A stretch of 64,000 nucleotides of DNA from Collybiopsis luxurians FD-317 M1 (taxonomy: Eukaryota > Basidiomycota > Agaricomycetes > Agaricales > Omphalotaceae), in contig KN834751.1 in assembly GCA_000827265.1 (NCBI GenBank), positions 130,113 to 194,112 of the forward strand, written 5' to 3'. The translations under genes were made by a program, and so were the position numbers. The notes below the pieces were generated by a model. That model saw only the letters and a program-made list of their open reading frames with translations. It ran no database searches and was not told the DNA's origin. Shown here in pieces: positions 10,844-22,171 of this stretch; positions within the stretch are counted from its first letter, which is position 1; each line of letters opens with the position of its first letter.

Positions 10844-13800
10844 TCAGCCAGTTCCAAACAACACTGGGAAAAGATTTTAGTCTCTCATTTGGCTGACAAG
10901 GTGTATGATAGTACTCACATAGCCCCATGCCCTTTCTCTCAATCCAATACTCAAAGTCATCGCCCGAGAGCAGTAGCGCATCTCCATGAACGAGAAGAAA
11001 CTGCATGTCTTCTTTCGCAGAGCCTTTCTTCTTTGCCGATACCCGTCTACCGCTGGACAAAGATTCAGTTGCGCCATCGTCGTTATCGTTTTCTCCAATC
11101 TCGGGCAAGGAAGCTGTGTGGTGATCCATACCATCGTCATTAGGTATCTCTTCCTCGTAGGTCGCGGGCTCGTGGGTGTTTTCAGGTTCATCGGACTGCA
11201 TGCGGATCAAGCCATGGAGATTTTGCTCGGAAAACACTTCGGAGAAAGGCCGGCCATCCAGCGAACCAGCCGTGTAAGTCGACAAAGAATTTTCCGTTGC
11301 TGATTGAAATACCTCCTCTGCAGCAGCCCCTGAAGTGCGAGGTCCTTCTATCAAATCGACAGATTCGGCTATGGGTGGTACCTCCGCTACATCAGACTCG
11401 AGGGTGTTAGACGGAGGGACTTCCGGAACGAGAGGTGCATTCGTGGGGACATCCATGACAGGTGGGCCAATCGTTTCGGAGTCTGTGGGTTGCTCCTGTT
11501 CAAGAGACTCTACCTTCGCCACATCCGCCTTGACTCTCAAAGCATTTCCTGGGAACCCAGATTTTGGCACAATCTTGATGCCCACTTCGTGTCCGAGGGA
11601 CATTATGATGATACCCTTCTGTTTAGCTTGAAGAAGAAACTCGCCCTGAGATGGACACTGATGAGCTAAAAGTTCCAATCAAAAGGGGTAAACTGTGGTC
11701 TCACTTTCTTTTTCCCAGTGACTGTCCAGCCCAGAACCGTTACTTGGTCCACGCAGGATGGCTGCGTCATCTCTCCGTAGACCGTCCAAACGTGTTGCAT
11801 GAGATCGCGGGTTTGTCCAATACATGTTGGTACATCAGCCCACGGATCAGGTTTAATGCCGGAATTGATAAAATGCGAGGCGAACGAGTTGTCGGGAACA
11901 ATGCCAGCGACGTAAGAGAAATAAGGTGCTGTTGATAAGTAATTCAGAACGAAGAAAAAAAGCGAATGAGCAATGAACGCACTGTCGGCCGGTCCGTTTT
12001 TCTGCAGAATGACGTTCTCCTGTATCAAACTTAACAATTCAGTCTGTTCCTCTTGAAGTCTCGCATCATTGCAGGTAAATATGTGCTTTGCCACTATCAT
12101 CTGCTTCTTGGCAGTCTCCTCAATATCTTGCGCTAAACCGAGAGCGCCCGAAGAACGAGCAAGTTGAAGTATCCGTGCTTGCCACGGCAGATCGAGGGGA
12201 ATCAGGCTCTCCAATGCTTCCTGCTTGGTCACTCTGTCCGCATGTCCGATGGATCCCGCTTCCGAGGTTACCAAGGTGGTGGATTGGAGCTGATATTGAG
12301 CAGCGGCAAGCATATTTTCCACAATGCTCTCATTCCATACGCGATAAGCTGCAGTTTTCATACCATCGTCCCATTCGCATATGACAGGGTCCATGTACGC
12401 AGGCACAGTATTCAAAGGAAAAACGAGAGGAGTTGATTGACCAACGGAACGAACAGCCTCTAGAGATTGAACGCTGCACGCAGTAGGGGAAGTATCCTGG
12501 GCACCATAAATGGCTGAAGGGAAATAAGAAAGGGAATCATCATACCTTGCAGAATGAGCTACTACATTTTCTTCTTCTGTACAAACGCTGACGGTTCAAT
12601 TTGCCACAGGAGTTGCAGTACCAGCCTCTAGGAGAGCCGATATCTCCGACTTGATCACTGACCGGATCGTTGCGTGCCAAAAGAGAGAGCCAAATAATAC
12701 TGGGACATTGATGTTTGAATGGGTTTGGTTGAGGAGAGTAATTCGGGCTTGCCTGGTATTGAGCCAAGAAGCGTGGAGAAGAATCGTTATCTGAGTCAGC
12801 GATATTCGATACCACCTCTACGGATGAAGGAGATGGTATTCCGTCAGGAGGGAGTTTGTGTGGACGTGGGATTGACACCTTGGAAGTCAAATTCGGGATT
12901 GGGGGGTCGATAGCCTCGTCAGGAGATTGCTGCCAACTTGTAGTATCCCGCCACCACGGTCGGTCCAGTTTGAGATGAGAAGGTAAATCTAAGTTTTCCT
13001 CTCCAGCGCCAATCCATTCAAGACCAAACCTCCATTGCATTCGACCGAATTTGCAGTCGGAAGACAGTATCAGGCCAGCAGGGGAGTCAGCGGACGGCCG
13101 AAAGATGCGTTCCTCCTGTAGTTACAAATGAGAACTTCAGCATTGCGTACGAAACAAATACAGACCTTTACGAATAAAATTCTGAAAAAACCCATATACA
13201 TATACTGAAATTCAACGGGTAAATCTCCGAGCGTAGTATCACAGTATGCTCGCATTATTTCTCGGGACGTGACGAGCAGTACAGGGGAACTGTGCACATA
13301 TGCATCGACAAATACTTCGACTTCCGGAGGTAGATGGATAGGTACTTGCTCAACGGTTTGTTCTACTGGATCGCAATAGCGTGTAGTACGATCTGGTATA
13401 AGGTCCGAGTGATCATCAAATTCTAGGTCTTTTTCCAGAGCTATGGAATGTTCGACGCTCAGCCCTCGGATACGGCTGGACCTCGGTAGAGGGACTGGAC
13501 GATCATCCAGTCGAACAACCTCTTCCACCGTTCTAACTTGCTCTATGCTTTGTTCTCCTGAATCGCGACTATACTTAGAAATCGGCGAAGGGGTAGAGTA
13601 GTCGTCGATCTCGGAGAACTTTCGTTTATTGCCTTGGAATAATTCAATCGGAGGGGAAGATGAATCGGAAGTTTGCAACAAAACAGACTTTGAATAGACA
13701 TCTGGGGTTTCCGAGCCGACCAATGTCGACGAAGTAGTCAAAGCAGGCGATGTTGCAAGGGCGGTATTGGAAGGCGTAGAGATGGGAGTCAATGGACGCC

Positions 13801-16162
13801 CTCCCGGAAGAGAAAATCCTGGGGAGCTTTGAATAATTCCATACGATAGTTTAAACCCGAACGGGATCGGAAGGCCTGGCGAATAGGGACCATCAAACAC
13901 CGAAAGGTGCAGATTGCTGTGACGAGACCAAGGGCTCCAAGCAAGACCGTTTGGAGTAGGCTGCCTGGCATTTGCCTGAGCGATCAACATCTGCATTGAG
14001 TGCCATTTAGTGTCGGTTGGCGGTGCTTGAGCATTGAGTGAAGCTAATGTGGAAGACGATGCATTGTGCTCGGCAATTTCTCCTGGCTCAAGACTTTGTG
14101 TGCCTCGAGCAACATTGGTATTGCTCTCATGATTGGCCGCATTCTCATCCACCACTGCACTCAATTCCTCCTGCGCTGTCTCATTGGCAGAAGCTACTAG
14201 TTTCGAGCTGGGATATACTTTCGCGCCATCGTTGTTATGCTTTGATTTTTGTATTTTAGTGAACTTGAGGCCCTTCAAAACCGAAGTGCGTTGACTATAA
14301 ACGTCAGCCCAGCCTACTACCGGCTCGTTGTCCTCATCTAAAGATGCCGAAGGGGGGGACACCGGAGGTGGAGCAGAATAAACATTGCGCCAACCCAGTA
14401 CGGGTGGCAGAGGGTCCTCAGGAGTGAGGGGCGACAGCGGCCCAGAGAGATCAAGCGGGAGCGCGGGTTTGGGAGCAACAGTGGTGATAGTGAGTTTCAG
14501 TTTTTTCCTATAATTTGAATGGGAAGCCAGTTCAGGAAGATTTGCCATTCTAGTAGATCCTAGTCGACCCGATCGACGAAGTCCGCCATGAGGTCTACCA
14601 TATAAAAGCGAGTTGTTCGACTCGGGCAAAGTTTTGGAGGGCTTTCCAACATTTCGCATTTTCGGGAGGGAGGGGGGTTTGGTTAGCGTGGGATGTCCCT
14701 TTTTGTCAGATTTCGATCGACCGGATGTACGAGTTTTCCGAGGGGGATTGTCCGAGGATGAGCGAATGGTGTGTGGATCACTCGACTTGAGGGAACTTTG
14801 GACATCGTTTGTATCGTTCCGCTTCCTCTTGAGCGAAGTAGTAGCAATCGTGTCCATTTGCAAGGATTTCTCTTTCTCAGGCGGAGCCACAGGCTGCCTG
14901 AACTCAGGAGAATGGACCCAGTTTTCCTCCCTTGCATAACTGAAGGCGGCAATTAAGGATAATTCGCCATCCTCCATCTTCACTGGACGTTCGGGATCGG
15001 TTGCACTAGATGTCGAGGTTATACCGTCCACAGGTGCGGCCAGAAAATCTATGCCTTTCGAGGTGCTTGGTTTGGATGTTTCCGTATCCACTAATTGACC
15101 GAAATCTTCCAGCTGGCCGCTCACAACGGAGCCAGAATCATACTGCTTGTCAGGTATTTCCGCCAAATGAGACGAAGGAGTCTTCAGGTCAGACTGGATA
15201 ACTTCAAGGGCGGCTTGTTGGGGTATACCTGATGCAACAGTACCAGGGAGCTTTTTCTTGCGGCCGGGCTTCAGGCGCGGCAATGGGACAGCCGGAGTGA
15301 GAGCAATTGGTACGGCAATCTCTGATCTTCCGCGAGACTCCGGGGAAACGAGATGTGGAGGAATGTGAATGGAAGAATCTGGTCCTTCCAGAGGTTCTGA
15401 AGGATACGAGGTCGGTTCATTCTGCCTGAGCTCCTGGATAGTCTGAGGCTCACGAGCTGTCGTATGGACAGACGTTTTCGAAGCTGGAATCGAAATTAAA
15501 TCCGATGCGACACACGCGAAATCGCGCTGCCTTGACTTGATTGTTAGTAAACAGTCGATTTAGTAGTTCAAGAAAGGAGAATAGGACATACAACCGTAGA
15601 TTCACCACAATTCGATCTGGACTTGACAGTGATGATCCCGATAGCACCATGCCATCGGTGGCTTCAATGAGGATGACAGGGACAGATGAGGTCTCCATGA
15701 ACTTTGGGGTAATGATTTCCGGAACAATCGCTAGCAGTTCTTCTTTACTCTGTGGAGAGTATGAGATCAAGTCGGTGGAACTGTATAGGAAGATGCGCAC
15801 ACTGCACCATTGACGAGGACGTATTGTCGATGAAGACACGGAATCGCTCGAAGAAGGGTCCGTGAAAGGGAGCGAAGCGGGTACTGCTTTCCAGACCGGG
15901 TGTCCAGATGTTGGCAGTTTACCTTTGAAGACGGTTAAATAAGAATCTGTGGAACTACAATAAGAAACGTACCATTTCCGTTAGCTTTTCTTCCGTCAGC
16001 TCTGGACACTAAGACCTTTTTTTTTGGAGACTTGACTGACTGAACTGTTGTTTTCGGTGGCCGTCCACGCTTCTTCGGAGTAGCAGCCTGTTCCAGGTAT
16101 TTGGTATCAGTTTCTGACCCGGCTTGACCAGGAGGTCCAGCGACTGCAGTAGCGACAGCCAT
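10844..16162 (-). CDS. zinc-ribbon protein with degenerate AlkB-like (2OG-Fe(II) oxygenase) C-terminus
   Basis: About eight exons and 1,640 residues. The N-terminus has an AT-hook-like KKRGRPPK, then a long disordered region with nuclear-type basic clusters. Around residues 990-1030 lies a zinc ribbon, GWYCNSCGKLNRQRLYRRRK then CSSSFCK (CX2C...CX4C). After NTVPAYMDPVICEWDDG the chain resembles the AlkB-like domain family of agarics: PYFSYVAG, WADVPTCIGQTRDLMQ, EFLLQAKQKGIIIMSLGHEV, a 150-residue acidic insert, then FLLVHGDALLLSGDDFEYWI and TGA 10844. The double-stranded beta-helix outline is recognisable, but I see no HxD pair where the iron ligands should be. Probably nuclear, perhaps a DNA or chromatin binder that has lost catalysis (inference). 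The start is uncertain: the Met at 16162 is in frame, and an upstream exon starting MMDLPHSPML near 16295 would need a weak donor. Confidence 0.55.
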
Positions 16163-16548
16163 ACCAGAAGAGGTGAAAGGCAAGCCGGTTAGAACCTAAG
16201 TTGTGAATGAATAGACATTATATTTTTGAAAGACTGCTGGCACTGACGTGAGCATGGGAGAGTGGGGAAGGTCCATCATTTCGACGCTTCTCTTGTCCGA
16301 TTAAACCTTAATCAGCTAGCTTTCCTCTCTTCTTGATCTTGTACTTTTCTGCATAAAGTACGAGTACCATTGTGTTAAAGGTTTCTATGATTATATTTAG
16401 CTATTAGAGCTCTGATTGACAGCAAACTTGAAGCATGTACTAAATATTCCTGACCAGTACTTAGGACAAGTTGTCCAAGGTTGTACCAGATTGAGATTGA
16501 CAAACACTGCCCTCAAGATGAGACAGCTACTGAAACCTTGCCCCTAGC

Positions 16549-16884
16549 ATGTTGATGCTGCAGACCCACTCTCTGAGTCAGCTACCTCTCAAATGGTTCC
16601 AAGAGCCAGTGATACTTCTGATATATACCCTGGAAACTGAACAGCTTGCCGTCCAGCTTAGAAGAACTTACTTTGATGGCTTGCTCAACATCCATTGGGC
16701 AGAGTACCCATCATTCAGAGATCTGATGGCTGGGGTTGCAGAGAGACAGCAGGACATTTGCATCTGGCCCAGATTTGCAGATTTACCTTGCTTAGATGTG
16801 GTACCTGATCCGCATCCGCAGAATATAGCCAGCTTTGACATTTCCCCTTTTGAAGAAGTATTGATTTATATGGCTAGATGCTAG
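16549..16884 (+). other. open frame of unknown origin inside the relic
   Basis: A 111-codon frame with composed-looking content (FDGLLNIHWAEYPSFRDLMA, then IWPRFADLPCLDVVPDPHPQ). It is more protein-like than random ORFs nearby, but I cannot assign it to a family. It lies in the CpG-depleted block, has no partner exons that I can join, and is best read as part of the same old insertion rather than a host gene. Confidence 0.25.
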
Positions 16885-17812
16885 TATGCTATACAATACC
16901 GTTACTGTTAAATCAGAATGCAGCTTGTTTGCAATAGGTTCAAAAATCTGTAATTCAACTTCTTGAACATAGCATCCGTATCAAGGGCAGAAACTACAGT
17001 ACTTATACTTGGTAACAGATTTGGCCTTAGTTCTCCTTCCCCTTCAAGTTGGACTTGGTGAAAATCTACTCTTTGTTTTAGAAGAGTTCTGAGTGTCACA
17101 GTCAGCTCATTATTGAGATAAAAATTCAGCACATTGTGACTCTGTTAGGACCCAAACTAGTCTCTAGATAGCCGAGACAAATTGAATCACATAAGGTGGT
17201 TGAATATTAGGTCAAGAATTGCAATCTAGGCTTGAGTACAGACTTCTCCAAAGGATATCCATGTAAATATAACCAGCAATGAACTTGACAACTATATTTG
17301 GATTCAAGAGATGCATGGAGTCCAGACGAAGCAGAGGTAATGACCAAATACCAGCATGTAACCCCCAATTGTAAGCTTGGGCTTACCACAATGAAAAGCA
17401 ATGTTCATATACTATTGTGACCTTTTGTAACAGCTATAGTCAGTCACAATAGCCTGCTTACACTGATTCGCAGTAAGTATGCATGAGCTGTTCATAAGAG
17501 CAGCAACAAAGATGTGGCAGTAGCCAGCGACAACAGCAGAAGCATTTTCAGAGCTGCAGACATCATTTGTGAAGTATCAATCTAAAAAAATATTGAACAA
17601 ATGAATACTGTTGACAGAAATACTTGAGGGAAGGTAACTCCAACATGAGTCCTCCAGAGCACTTGAAGTAACTAAATACACTGCTACTTTCAAGAAAGTG
17701 CCATAAGGACATCTGTTTGACTGAAGGGATGGCAGAGAGTCTAGGTATGTGTGCAATATTAATGGGGCATCAAGCTTTCAAGAAAGAGGTACAGAATGGG
17801 ATAAATTGAAGT

Positions 17813-18489
17813 TTACAGCATGAATGGTTGCCACTCTATGTGTACTTGTCTGCTGTGGGAGAAAGAGAGAGGGAAGCATGATGAGAGATTATTGGGAACA
17901 AACATTGAATTGTTTGGCCATCGATGAGCATCAGCCCTGGAGCGGACCTGGAAATCAAGCTTCTGAAGACTGTAGGGTGGAAACTCATGATGAGTGATGT
18001 CCAAGATGTGTTCCTCTTCAACATTGGGGAAAGAATATACAAGAGACTCACAGGTGGGTACTGCATCTGTGGATGTGAATGGAGGTGGAGGAGGCAAGGA
18101 AACCACCAATGGGTTGTTTTGAAGGACAACCTGAGCAGTGGCAAACATTTGAGCCATCTGCGACATCACCTGAGCCATATCAGGCAAAGGAGGAGAAAAC
18201 AATGAGGAACCCAGGCCAGAGTTGTCTGACATGTTGGGATCAGGGGGGGTTGAAGAAGGAGGTGAGAGAGAGGTGAGAGAAGAGGAGGAGTGAAGTTGTA
18301 GTACTGAACTGATGGCACTGCAGCATGATCAAGAGTAGCACAGTGAGCAAGTAACTGAGCATTGCTAGAACTGTTGTCCAAGGGAGGAAGGCCTTGTTCA
18401 GAAGCAGTGAGCAAAGCACAAATCTGGTCAGGAACACAAGCACCAGAAATGATTTTCCCCTTGTAGCAAAAGCAGAAAGATGCAGCTCA
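17813..18489 (-). pseudogene. degraded Gag-like / transposon-associated ORF
   Basis: Two overlapping minus-strand frames look like one broken ORF. The upstream part (18489 to about 18235) contains KGKIISGACVPDQICALL and LPPLDNSSSNAQLLAHCAT. The downstream part (18232 to 17813) contains MSDNSGLGSSLFSPPLPDMA, DAVPTCESLVYSFPNVEEEH and ILDITHHEFPPYSLQKLDF. The last segment resembles a short domain (FPNV..EHIL.ITRH.F.P..L.KLD) that I recall from many repeated ORFs in mushroom genomes, probably Gag-like. The frame changes at a run of seven C on the coding strand near 18241-18247, so the ORF is interrupted there. After QKLDF similarity fades. Assignment is from memory of the motif and is moderate. 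Confidence 0.45.
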
Positions 18490-18858
18490 GTTCAGGATGG
18501 AAATGCACTCTGCTGAATAGTCTCTGACAGAAGAAATGATGTCCTAAATGAAAAATCAAGAAGCTCACTATTTGTGAGATATGTGAGAGAGAAAAAGGAC
18601 ACAAAGAAAAGAAACATCAAGAAGACATATCCTATATACTGCAGAGGTCAAAGGAGTGCCACTGAGGATTCTGGCTCATAACAAAAAGGAGGCCTGGTAA
18701 GAGAAGGTGCACTTACTGCATAGACTGCAGTCAACTTGCTTTGACCGGTCCATCAGTCCCATTGGGAGAGGGTGGAGAAAAGAGCAAGCACAGGGTCTAA
18801 CACATTCTATGTATTCACATGAAGCTAACAAGTATACGTAGTATAATAAAGGTGTAAG

Positions 18859-20956
18859 TCAAGAGCTGGAAGGAGACGTAATCGATAACGAAGACATACT
18901 CTTAACCAAGACACCCTTTTGTCTAAAATGTTCCGCCTCAGTATCTTCATCAGACTCAAAAAGCGGCAGTGTATATATATATTTGGATGATGAGGATATT
19001 TTCTTGCTATTGTCGTGGCATCCTTCTGACATAGTTGATAGCGTCTTCACTGCTCCAGAGTTCGAATGCTCCGCCCGTAACCCGACCTTCCTTGGACCCC
19101 CACGTTTTGCAATACCAGTCGGATGATTCAACAAAGAGATTGAAGTTTTCTCTACATTCAAATGTTTTCCTGGACGACTGATCTTGCGTTTGGGGGCATC
19201 TTCGTCGGTGGACGGCAGGTCTTCGATAGCATCGAACTCGAATAGTTCACCTTCACTACTTTCCTGGTCCACTCGAGTTCGTAATGCCTTGCGCTTCTTC
19301 GGTGTCGATGTACTGCTCGAAACAACTTTAGGTTTGCGGAATCGAGTTGGACTACCCATTGAAGGTATCAAAGGAACAGGTAGCATCACCTCCTCTTTGT
19401 CAATCTTCAACTTGGAAGGTGAAAGACGTCCTACAGCGACTCGAGCGCGTTGCCAAACTTCAGACTCGTCCGAGTAATGCCGGTCTTCAACCTCCTGAAA
19501 ATCGAATTCTTCCCCTTCACTACTGCTACTTTCCGAGCATTCTCCCTCCTTTTCTCGCCGTTTCCTTGGAGATATCACTCGTTTCGCTGGATTCTGGTGT
19601 TTACTCCCACTCACGTTGCTCGTGGAACCTGTGAGGTTGTCAGAATTGTACATTCTGTCCAACGCTTCTTCTTCCTCCTCTACTGACACAGCGCCTCCTG
19701 ATGCACGTCTGTAGCATCCTTTCACTACGTCACCCCATAGCACGTAGTTGGAACATGTTGGGCAGCTTCCACCCCGAGGAACCAAGGGAAGATCTGGTCC
19801 ACCTTGCAAAAGGAAGTGCTGAGAAAGACATAAGAGATGTGCCGTTGCTGTACACGTATGATGAGGACACAGAGCATGAGTTAAAGGCTCCTAGACGGTA
19901 TATTCTGGTCAGTTTGCGTTGCGCTCGGACCAACGGAAAACGACATACCGAGGAGTAGCCAGTGAGAGGCTCCTGACAAACAGAACAGTTGAGATTACTT
20001 TTCGAGGCAAGCAGGTCGATGTTCTTGTTCAGATGTGCCATTACAAATTCCTCTGGAAGACTACTGAGCTCCATTAGACGTCGAAATAAGAAAACAGGTA
20101 CCATCTTGCACTTCAATTGGTTCCGTTCTTCTGCTTCTGCCAGCGGCGATCGACTTTCCATCTACACCTTCCAGTTCAACGGTGTAAGTGAAGCCCGGAG
20201 GGAGAGTCGTGGTCCGGACGGAGCTAGCCTTCTCTTTCCCCTTTCCTTTAGGAGCCTTTTCAACGTTCAGTAGCTCCTCCCAAACCTTCAGCGCTTGTGA
20301 TGTAAAAATCTTAACATGGAGTGGCCATAGATTGTAAGGATGAATAGATATCATGAATCGCAGGATTCTAAAAAGTTTTCAGAAACTATTACACAAAGAG
20401 AAGAGATATACAAACTGTATATTTTGCTTCAAAGAGCGACCTTTGCCCGAAAATACTCGACCGTTCGTGTCCCGGATGTGCCTGGCAACATTAGGATGCT
20501 GCCAGGCCCATTCAAATTGAAGTGCAGCAAGTTTGGAAGGGAAGCCGTGGACTATCATTTGCATGACCCAAGGCCGTCCGCTTTTGGTTTTCCAAGCGCC
20601 TTGGGTTAGCTCTCCATTGTGTTGTCTTTGATTTGCCCAACAGATAAATGACAGTTGTAAGACAGATTAAGTACAATCATGGTTTACGAAGTATCCGAGA
20701 AAAGAGATGCATACCTAATCCTTCTGGGTGGATTCGGGGTGCTCCCGATGTAGGTTCTGCAGCCGATCGTAGAAAGACCTGATGAAAACAAACAGAGACT
20801 ATCAACTTACGCTCTTGATGTGGCGGTTTGTACAGATTTGAGTAGATAGCAGGCATAAAATGGAGGAAATGTGTGCGATAAAAGTGAGGAACGATTGCCT
20901 GGTCGTCCGATGCGCATTTTCGACTCGGGCTGAGATGGTGGTGGGAGTGAAAACAT
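18859..20956 (-). CDS. SLX1: structure-specific endonuclease subunit SLX1
   Basis: Catalytic subunit of the SLX1-SLX4 nuclease, which cuts branched DNA during replication-fork repair and recombination. Exons rebuild a GIY-YIG domain: [14 protein letters not shown], then [40 protein letters not shown] and [12 protein letters not shown]. The catalytic Tyr, Arg and Glu positions are present. The C-terminal RING/PHD-like finger follows: [30 protein letters not shown], then [20 protein letters not shown]. Family SLX1 proteins usually stop near here. This one continues about 290 residues as an acidic, Ser/Lys-rich tail ending at 18859, perhaps with one further short intron. In-frame Mets occur at 20956 and 20917, so the exact start is open. 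About 600 residues in all. The 3' end abuts the transposon relic. Confidence 0.88.
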
Positions 20957-21115
20957 GCAAGTAACACGTGAACCAGAGGGCGCGCGTCTCTGACGCCACT
21001 CAAAATTATATATGATACAGATCGTACTAAAGTTACATGTAGGAAAGGAGCGCAGTGTTATTGAAGAATCGTAGAGTCGTTAAAAATAGTCCAGATGAAT
21101 AAAATACATAGGTCA

Positions 21116-21629
21116 TTAAACTGTGTGATCAACTTTGAACGCAGGTGTGTATGCAGGAGGCGGAGGGACCAGCGTAGAATCTGAATTGGTCAGTTCATAG
21201 GCACGAAGAGTCTTGTCCTTTGTGAGTTGTGAATCCTCCGGCGTGAATCCTGGGGGTGATGGAATTGGGTTGACACGAACGTGCAAAGGCCGCATCCGTC
21301 TAGTTGACGGGTACTTCGAGGTTTTGAAACAGTAGCAGGCAAACATTGAGAATACTGCAACACCTGGATGTCCGATAAGCAGTGACTCGTAGACGAACTG
21401 ATTAACGTACTGAATAGGACAACTATGATGATGGCTTTCGTCTTGCTAGAATGATTCTGACAAGGGATAGAGTGGTTACTGCGACAAAATGTTAGTACAG
21501 ACTCAGGATCAGAGAAAGCAGGAAGACAAACTTTTCATCGAAACAAGTTGTCTGGGTCGTGATTCGACGTGGAACAAGTGGGGTAGCATTGACGACGTGC
21601 ACCAAACAGGCAAGGATTACTATAATCAT
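21116..21629 (-). CDS. small single-pass membrane protein with PPxY motif
   Basis: Three exons give about 144 residues. Order: a signal peptide (MIIVILACLVHVVNA), a short lumenal or outer part with two cysteines (TTCFDENNHSIPCQNHSS), a hydrophobic stretch KAIIIVVLFIIFSMFACYCF ending in Cys residues that could be palmitoylated, then a basic stop-transfer (KTSKYPSTRRMR). A Pro-rich cytoplasmic tail carries PPPPAYTP, a PPxY motif of the kind bound by Nedd4/Rsp5 WW domains. The layout is that of a type I membrane adaptor. I do not recognise the family. The small size, clean splice joins and a TATA box 63 bp upstream of the ATG support a real gene. Confidence 0.6.
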
Positions 21630-22171
21630 TGAGGGGAATCAAAGGAGAGGAAAGGGGAAAAGTTGAAGGGCGAAACTGTGGCGAAAACACATTTTATACG
21701 TGAAATTCCCAGACAATTGGCGATGCACACTGCTATAATTGCTATTGTGCTATTGTGCTTCGGATGAGCGACCTTCCCGACCATTGCTGTCAATGGCCCT
21801 AAGCTGTCGGTGGCCCAATCTGTCGCTGTCGGCGGTCCAAGCAGTGCATTAAGCGTGACTGTGGCCCGTGCGTCTCATTGCGCACGGACCAACCCGTTTT
21901 CCTATATAATCCCGGCCGCGCTATTTGTTACAGCATCTCTTGTGCTCGGGCGCGCGGTCGTACCAGTGAGGTTTTTACCGAGGTCGATCTATTTTGCTGA
22001 TTGCAAATTATACATCCGAACCCGTCTGTTAGCTTCGGCTTTCAGCAATTTTTGGATCCTTCTCTTGCCTAGTGACCACTCTTTCGAGTTTGAAGGTTTA
22101 GAGGTTTAGATAGCTTACAAGTATATAGAGCTGTAATGGTAGATTTTCTACTAAAGAAATAATTATTTCTA
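21630..22171. other. intergenic region upstream of the small membrane protein
   Basis: About 540 bp between the start of the small membrane protein and the BiP stop codon, both on the minus strand. It holds the TATA box described separately, a short imperfect repeat of gctattgt near 21738-21762, and a GC-richer stretch at 21780-21960 with repeated gtcggtggcc/gtcggcggtcc elements. A plus-strand frame at 21810-22109 has no coding character. I see no gene. Confidence 0.4.
21692..21698 (-). promoter_or_regulatory. TATA box upstream of the small membrane protein
   Basis: TATAAAA on the minus strand, about 63 bp upstream of the ATG at 21629, at a plausible distance for a short 5' UTR. Confidence 0.5.

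Larger units (their letters stand above)
16383..18846. mobile_element. CpG-depleted relic of a transposable element
   Basis: This 2.46-kb block differs sharply from its surroundings. I count about 15 CpG dinucleotides in it, including none across several consecutive 60-base lines (18181-18720), while neighbouring genes show one to four per 60 bases. The expected products TpG and CpA are abundant. Such loss is expected from methylation-driven C-to-T decay of repeats, as described in basidiomycetes. It contains a degraded Gag-like ORF (minus strand) and an unidentified plus-strand ORF. The heptamer TAAAGGT occurs at both edges (16376-16382 and 18847-18853) and could be a target-site duplication, but a 7-mer match may be chance. 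I see no terminal inverted repeats, LTRs or transposase. The right edge lies within 15 bp of the SLX1 stop codon. Confidence 0.55.

Noticed and set aside
15450..15839. Intron gtgtgcg...ccacag at 15738-15800 in the AlkB-like gene
   Set aside because: Removing it breaks the frame at TAA, whereas reading through is open and looks coding (FLYSSTDLISYSPQSKEELL).
16383..18846. LTR retrotransposon or DNA transposon with terminal repeats
   Set aside because: I could not find matching long terminal repeats or inverted repeats at the edges, nor a transposase, reverse transcriptase or integrase motif.
21810..22109. Plus-strand 99-codon frame in the GC-rich gap before BiP
   Set aside because: Repetitive start, no splice partners, no domain, and atypical composition; not supported as a gene.
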